From positions 1 to 22,883 of the IMG/VR virus record IMGVR_UViG_3300002835_001159: a stretch of DNA of 22,883 nt; one strand, written 5' to 3'. Positions 19,445 through 22,883 of this stretch are shown here, one piece after another (the stretch's first letter is position 1; each line of letters starts with the position of its first letter). The notes under the pieces are model-generated. The model was not told the DNA's origin, did no database searches, and saw nothing but the letters and a program-made list of their open reading frames with translations. This DNA is from a virus. Position numbers and translations under genes: made by a program.

Positions 19445-20884
19445 TTATACAACCCTTGTGGAAGCAATAATTAATTGCATGAATGTTGGTTCATCATTAC
19501 GCACAGATATTTGACTAGGTCTTAATCCAGTTCTTTCTTGCTTCTGTGAGAGATTGCTTACTGTCTTGTTAATAATAGGTTTCATATCATTAGATGCGGC
19601 AGGTTTAGGTAAATTCAAATCAGAATTGGTATTTGATAATGATGAAACAGGTGCAGACTTAGGTACTGGCACAACTGGTTGCAATTTTTTAGGAACTGGA
19701 GAAGTAATTAAACCACCTTGTGCATCAAATTCCATTCCCGCTGGTGCTTGTGGTTTAATTACAGGTGCTGGTGGTACAGGTGTTGGTTTAGGTGCTTGAA
19801 ACTTATTCGGTGGCAAAGCAATCACATTACCTTCAGGATCAAACATCATATCTTCTGGTGCTGCAGGTTCTGCTCGGTGTTTACCTTCCTTTTTTAGTCT
19901 TAAATATTCGGTTTCATTTTTAATTCTTGCGGCTTTTGCTTCAGTTGCCACATTTGGTGAAATTACACCACCTACTACCTCCGTACCTCTAGCGATATTG
20001 GATTCAATCCTTTCGACCGCATTAAATTCTTTATAGTTCTGTTCATCCTTTTCATTATCAATTACAATATCAGTCCCATCAGGATTCTTTCCAACACCAA
20101 GATACTCACCTGCTAAAGCATCAGCACCATAAATCATTGCACCTACAGCTGCTGCAGCTGCCACAGTCGGTAACATACGTAGACCAAATTTACCTGCTTG
20201 TGTGAGTCCTTTAGAAAGTGGCATGCCTATTTTTTTAGCCATATCAAACATGAATTTTCGCATTTCACCAAGCATCTCTGCCAAGCCTTTGATATTATCC
20301 CATATGTTACCAAACATTGAAGTTTTTTCCATTGGTTCAGCAGTCATCTTACCACCAGAATTAATATGTTTCATCAACTTCTGTAGTGTGTCAACCAATT
20401 CTTTATGACGTTTACCTTTTTCCAAGGCAATTTCTTCCTCAGAATTTTTAGCCAATTGTTTTAACTTAATATCTTCTTCACGATTATTTTGTAGGAAAGA
20501 AAATATTTTTGCTAATTGTTGATTGATGCCTTCTGAATCACCGTCACCACCAACTTTCTTTAATCTATCTGCGGTGTTTCTGGTGCCAACAACACTTTTA
20601 GTACGGCCAGTAAAATAGTCAATATCTTTTTGATTACGACCAGTCATTTTACCAAACAAAGCGGGACCAAATCTGGATCCCATAGTCATAAATCTTACGA
20701 TATTCAAAGGATCAAATTTCTCTTTGATGCCTTTAATTCTAGCCTGAGCTTTCATTGAAATGGTTTTACCAACAGCACCAAGTACACTTCTATCACTTTG
20801 TGCTAGTTGGTCAAGCAATATGTCGGAAAATTTTGCTTTTCTGACACTTCTAGCCTGTTGATAATTTAGTTTATTATCTGCCAT
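19445..20884 (-). CDS. Putative virion (baseplate/tail) structural protein
   Basis: A 479-residue protein, last of the minus-strand block. The N-terminal 100 residues are basic (NYQQARSVRKAKFSDILLDQ...), then comes a helical segment with EEEIALEKGKRHKELVDTLQ, a hydrophobic Ala-rich stretch (PTVAAAAAVGAMIYGADALAG, about 240-260), a Pro/Ala-rich linker (roughly 345-410) and a C-terminal NDEPTFMQLIIASTRVV. The linker and Ala-rich part suggest an extended tail protein; the order after a gp26-like gene and a virion lysozyme places it among baseplate/tail genes. No enzyme motif. I cannot equate it with one T4 gene. Confidence 0.68.
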   Translation of the reverse strand: MADNKLNYQQARSVRKAKFSDILLDQLAQSDRSVLGAVGKTISMKAQARIKGIKEKFDPLNIVRFMTMGSRFGPALFGKMTGRNQKDIDYFTGRTKSVVGTRNTADRLKKVGGDGDSEGINQQLAKIFSFLQNNREEDIKLKQLAKNSEEEIALEKGKRHKELVDTLQKLMKHINSGGKMTAEPMEKTSMFGNIWDNIKGLAEMLGEMRKFMFDMAKKIGMPLSKGLTQAGKFGLRMLPTVAAAAAVGAMIYGADALAGEYLGVGKNPDGTDIVIDNEKDEQNYKEFNAVERIESNIARGTEVVGGVISPNVATEAKAARIKNETEYLRLKKEGKHRAEPAAPEDMMFDPEGNVIALPPNKFQAPKPTPVPPAPVIKPQAPAGMEFDAQGGLITSPVPKKLQPVVPVPKSAPVSSLSNTNSDLNLPKPAASNDMKPIINKTVSNLSQKQERTGLRPSQISVRNDEPTFMQLIIASTRVV

Positions 20885-20887
20885 TTT

Positions 20888-22597
20888 TTACTTTCTTTGG
20901 TGTGCTGGTCTATCATCAACCTTTGGTGTATTTGATGATTCGGTTGTGTTGTTTACGTTAGTTGTATTTTGTTGTATGTTTATTGGCGCAGGAGTGTCCT
21001 GTTTCTTCATATCTTTATTATCTTTTGATGCACTATCAATTCTATTACCCGTATTGCTTTGCGGTTGCATAAATTCGTTTAATTTCTTTTCATCCAAAGC
21101 CCCAAAAGACAAACCTATAACTTTTCCTTTTGTGGTACTTATTTTCTTTTTATATTCACCAACAGTTAATTTCGCAATTGTTTTGTTTGATTGTACTTGA
21201 GAATCACTCATAACATCAGACATTTTTGTATCATCAGAGGCAAAATATATTTTTGCTGCACCTTTCGGTCCAGCAAAATGCGTCATGTAAATTGTCGCTT
21301 CTGAAACAGGAACTTTTAAACGTTTTAGTTGTGTAACTTCATCCTTAAAAAAAGCATCATGTAAACGTTCTTGATTTTCTTTGTTGAATGGTTGATTTTT
21401 CCAATCTGGTCCAAAAACTTTTTCAGCTAAACCTTTATTTTTAGAATCGCCACGCAAAACTGAAGGCATAAATTGATATTTACCCATGGCAACACCAATA
21501 CTGCCTCTTTTGCCTTCTTTATTTTTAGGATTAAATTCTATTCTTCTTTGTTCAGCTAATTCCAAAACTTGTTGTAAAGACATATTTGTTAAATTGTACT
21601 TATTCCAATTAGTATCTTTTTTGCCCGCATTATTCATTATGTTATAAGATTTTTCAGACGTACCAGCGGATTCGTGTGTTGATATTTTATCACCAATTTC
21701 TTGAGCAAAACTTATACTTGTTGCAGCTGCAATCGCTGTTCCAATACCAATTTGAGTTGCAGTTGATGGTCCAGTTTTTGGTAATTCTGGTGGTTTTTGA
21801 GTCGCAGTAGGTGGCTTAACTGGTTCTGCATCTTTCTTTAATTTTTCAGATTTAGCTTTCTCCGCAGCCTCACGTTTTAATTTTTCTTGTTCCTCTTTCT
21901 TTAATTTTTCTGCTGTTTCTTTCTTAGCCTTTTCCTCAGCAGCTTTCTTAGCCTTTTCCTCAGCTTCTTTTTTGGCTTTGGTTTCAGCAGCTTTTTTGGC
22001 TGCCTCTTGAGCATCTTTTTTAGCCTTTTCTTCAGCAGCTTTTTTAACTCCGTCATCAACTTCTCTTTTGGCTTTTTCAACTGGTTTTTCAGCTGGTTTA
22101 GCTGGCTCTGCTGGTTTCTTTGCAGGTTCAGCTGGTTTAGTAGGTTCAGTTGGTTTAGTTGGCTCACCTGGTTTCTTAGGTGGCTCACCTGGTTTCTTAG
22201 GCGGTTCTTTGGCCTTTTCTTCTGCCTTCTTCTCACGGCGTATAACTGCTTTAGGTTTTGGTCTTCTACGTATAGTCAAGGCCTTGACTATTTCAGAGTG
22301 TCTTTTTTGTTCCTCAGAATCTTCTTCTTCTCTAAAGTTAACCTGTTGTTCACGTTCTAATTTTATATCGACACTGTTTTGCACCATCAATTTATAAATT
22401 TCACCGAGATATTCGGCGTTAGACATTGAATCGGTGTCAGTTATCTTTTCTGTTGAACCAAATTTTTTGTGCAGAATATCACCAATTTTATTGACAGACC
22501 TTTTTAAAAATCCAGCCGATTGTTTAGTTTTTTCAGACGCAACAGGGCTTGACGATTTATCGCCTGTGCCTTCTTTTTTATTTCCGAATAACTTCAT
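20888..22597 (-). CDS. Virion-associated lysozyme/transglycosylase with TolA-like linker
   Basis: A 569-residue protein. Residues 1-130 are charged and helical, 131-175 are PKKPGEP/PAEPAK-type repeats, and 176-258 are KAAEEKAKK-type helical repeats like the TolA stalk. A short hydrophobic stretch follows (283-297), then a lysozyme-like domain from about 300: E309 in STHESAG is the likely catalytic acid, and GVAMGKYQFMPSVLRG (368-383) is the transglycosylase/lysozyme core pattern. The C-terminus is Asn/Gln-rich. It is probably carried in the tail and cuts peptidoglycan during DNA injection, comparable in role to T4 gp5 but not in architecture. The start overlaps the preceding stop as ATGA. Confidence 0.8.
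   Translation of the reverse strand: MKLFGNKKEGTGDKSSSPVASEKTKQSAGFLKRSVNKIGDILHKKFGSTEKITDTDSMSNAEYLGEIYKLMVQNSVDIKLEREQQVNFREEEDSEEQKRHSEIVKALTIRRRPKPKAVIRREKKAEEKAKEPPKKPGEPPKKPGEPTKPTEPTKPAEPAKKPAEPAKPAEKPVEKAKREVDDGVKKAAEEKAKKDAQEAAKKAAETKAKKEAEEKAKKAAEEKAKKETAEKLKKEEQEKLKREAAEKAKSEKLKKDAEPVKPPTATQKPPELPKTGPSTATQIGIGTAIAAATSISFAQEIGDKISTHESAGTSEKSYNIMNNAGKKDTNWNKYNLTNMSLQQVLELAEQRRIEFNPKNKEGKRGSIGVAMGKYQFMPSVLRGDSKNKGLAEKVFGPDWKNQPFNKENQERLHDAFFKDEVTQLKRLKVPVSEATIYMTHFAGPKGAAKIYFASDDTKMSDVMSDSQVQSNKTIAKLTVGEYKKKISTTKGKVIGLSFGALDEKKLNEFMQPQSNTGNRIDSASKDNKDMKKQDTPAPINIQQNTTNVNNTTESSNTPKVDDRPAHQRK
21824..22207 (-). repeat. Low-complexity Pro/Lys/Ala/Glu repeat region inside the lysozyme gene
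   Basis: 22073-22207 encodes imperfect proline repeats, including two consecutive EPPKKPG/KKPGEP units nearly identical at DNA level. 21824-22072 encodes repeated KAAEEKAKK-like units. Together they give a rigid Pro rod followed by a long charged single helix, a plausible spacer across the virion or periplasm. Such DNA is prone to slippage and length variation between strains. Confidence 0.8.
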
Positions 22598-22790
22598 TTA
22601 TTTCTTTGTCGTTCTTTTAGTTTTTGGTTTTCTTCTTCCAAATATTGAATCAACATGGCGACATAGATATCTCGTTCCCAAGGTATCATATTTTCAAGTT
22701 CGGTAAGACTATACTTATGGTGTTGCATCAAAGAAAAGTTAGTCTTGTAGTAATTTTTTAAATCATCATAACAAAGTATTAGCCGAAAAA
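22594..22790 (-). CDS. Short ORF likely translated by -1 frameshift from the gp26-like gene
   Basis: A conserved-looking protein segment of about 60 residues: RLILCYDDLKNYYKTNFSLM, then QHHKYSLTELENMIPWERDI, then YVAMLIQYLEEENQKLKERQ. Between the slippery site and residue M of MQHH there is no ATG, GTG or TTG start in frame apart from a TTG directly before that ATG, and neither has a Shine-Dalgarno site; the frame is open upstream only as a shadow of the gp26-like gene. The layout (a short extension in the -1 frame after a chaperone-like gene) resembles the G/GT tail assembly chaperones. Alternatives are initiation at ATG 22842 or at internal ATG 22728. It overlaps the lysozyme start by ATGA. 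Confidence 0.62.
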
Positions 22791-22883
22791 ACTTTCGAGC
22801 CCTTCCACATCCAAGTGGTGTTCGAAACCACATTTGGAACAAGTCATATCAATTTTCTTAGATAGTTTAGGAATACTATTAAA
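22779..22883 (-). CDS. 26: gp26-like baseplate protein, C-terminal end (partial)
   Basis: The last 34 codons of a gene that begins beyond the right edge of the window: FNSIPKLSKKIDMTCSKCGF, then EHHLDVEGLESFFG and TAA. The C-x2-C followed by two His is a small zinc-binding knuckle that I recall at the C-terminus of T4-like gp26 baseplate hub proteins, and the downstream genes are tail genes. Only the tail of the protein is visible, so the name rests on this ending and the context. A slippery heptamer lies two codons before its stop. Confidence 0.65.
   Translation of the reverse strand, partial: FNSIPKLSKKIDMTCSKCGFEHHLDVEGLESFFG
22785..22791 (-). promoter_or_regulatory. Candidate -1 frameshift site U UUU UUC
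   Basis: On the minus strand TTTTTTC is positioned so that UUU and UUC occupy the P and A sites in the gp26 frame and can re-pair as UUU and UUU one base back, a valid X XXY YYZ heptamer. The zero-frame stop follows after one codon (GGC TAA), and the -1 frame stays open for about 64 codons. No strong downstream hairpin is obvious in the AU-rich sequence, which is the main weakness. Confidence 0.55.

Noticed and set aside
21901-22236. Open frame of 111 codons rich in Arg, Lys, Leu and Gln, and opposite-strand frames rich in Phe, Ser, Gly and Trp
   Set aside because: They are frame shadows of the repetitive Pro/Lys/Ala/Glu-coding DNA in the lysozyme gene; low-complexity DNA keeps several frames open.

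Overview
The window looks like part of the genome of a T4-like (Tevenvirinae-type) contractile-tailed phage of a Gram-negative, probably aquatic, bacterium. The base composition is AT-rich. Small genes are tightly packed, with many ATGA or TAATG stop/start overlaps. The T4 order 33 - 59 - 32 is kept, phoH is present, and the far right carries the tail/baseplate genes (the end of a gp26-like gene, a virion lysozyme and a structural protein). A phage outer-membrane barrel protein implies a Gram-negative host. The tmRNA gene is circularly permuted and encodes the tag ANDSQFALAA. That combination fits a betaproteobacterial host better than an alphaproteobacterial one, but this is inference.

Layout. 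Nearly everything from 159 to 19388 reads on the + strand; 19445-22883 reads on the - strand; the two meet at a strong intrinsic terminator (19420-19442). (a) 108-6696: a sigma70-type promoter drives a metallophosphoesterase, a short NAD-dependent epimerase, about a dozen small conserved or membrane proteins of unknown function, and PhoH. (b) 6692-14027: a cassette that reads like a protein-modification pathway. Two tandem 22-bp repeats carrying T4-late-promoter-like TAAATA precede a radical SAM/SPASM maturase. Next come a virion-like protein with a Cys/Asn-rich middle, two small unknowns, three 2-oxoglutarate/Fe(II) oxygenase-like proteins, an aspartyl/asparaginyl hydroxylase-like protein and a cobalamin-binding-type radical SAM enzyme. 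(c) 14027-14686: an MGME1/RecB-like PD-(D/E)XK nuclease. (d) 14683-15632: a consensus promoter, the permuted tmRNA and a second AspH-like hydroxylase. (e) 15681-17138: an outer-membrane barrel protein, a small conserved protein behind a perfect TATAAATA late promoter, and a secreted SleB-type cell-wall hydrolase. (f) 17116-19388: gp33, gp59, a HAD-type deoxyribonucleotidase and gp32 behind its own promoter and a triple 11-nt repeat leader. (g) Minus strand: the gp26-like C-terminus, a short ORF reachable by a -1 frameshift at U UUU UUC, a virion lysozyme with TolA-like low-complexity segments, and a structural protein.

How it may work together. The replication/late-transcription genes (32, 59, 33) and the tail genes are standard T4-like equipment. 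The unusual part is (b), possibly with the hydroxylase at 15030. Five oxygenase/hydroxylase-like genes and two radical SAM genes of different classes lie around one Cys/Asn-rich protein whose N-terminus looks virion-associated. I infer a RiPP-like post-translational tailoring system acting on a phage particle protein. The most notable other observations are the permuted tmRNA, the candidate programmed frameshift at the end of gp26, and the repeat-bearing gp32 leader. All family assignments come from motif reading and memory; no searches were run.
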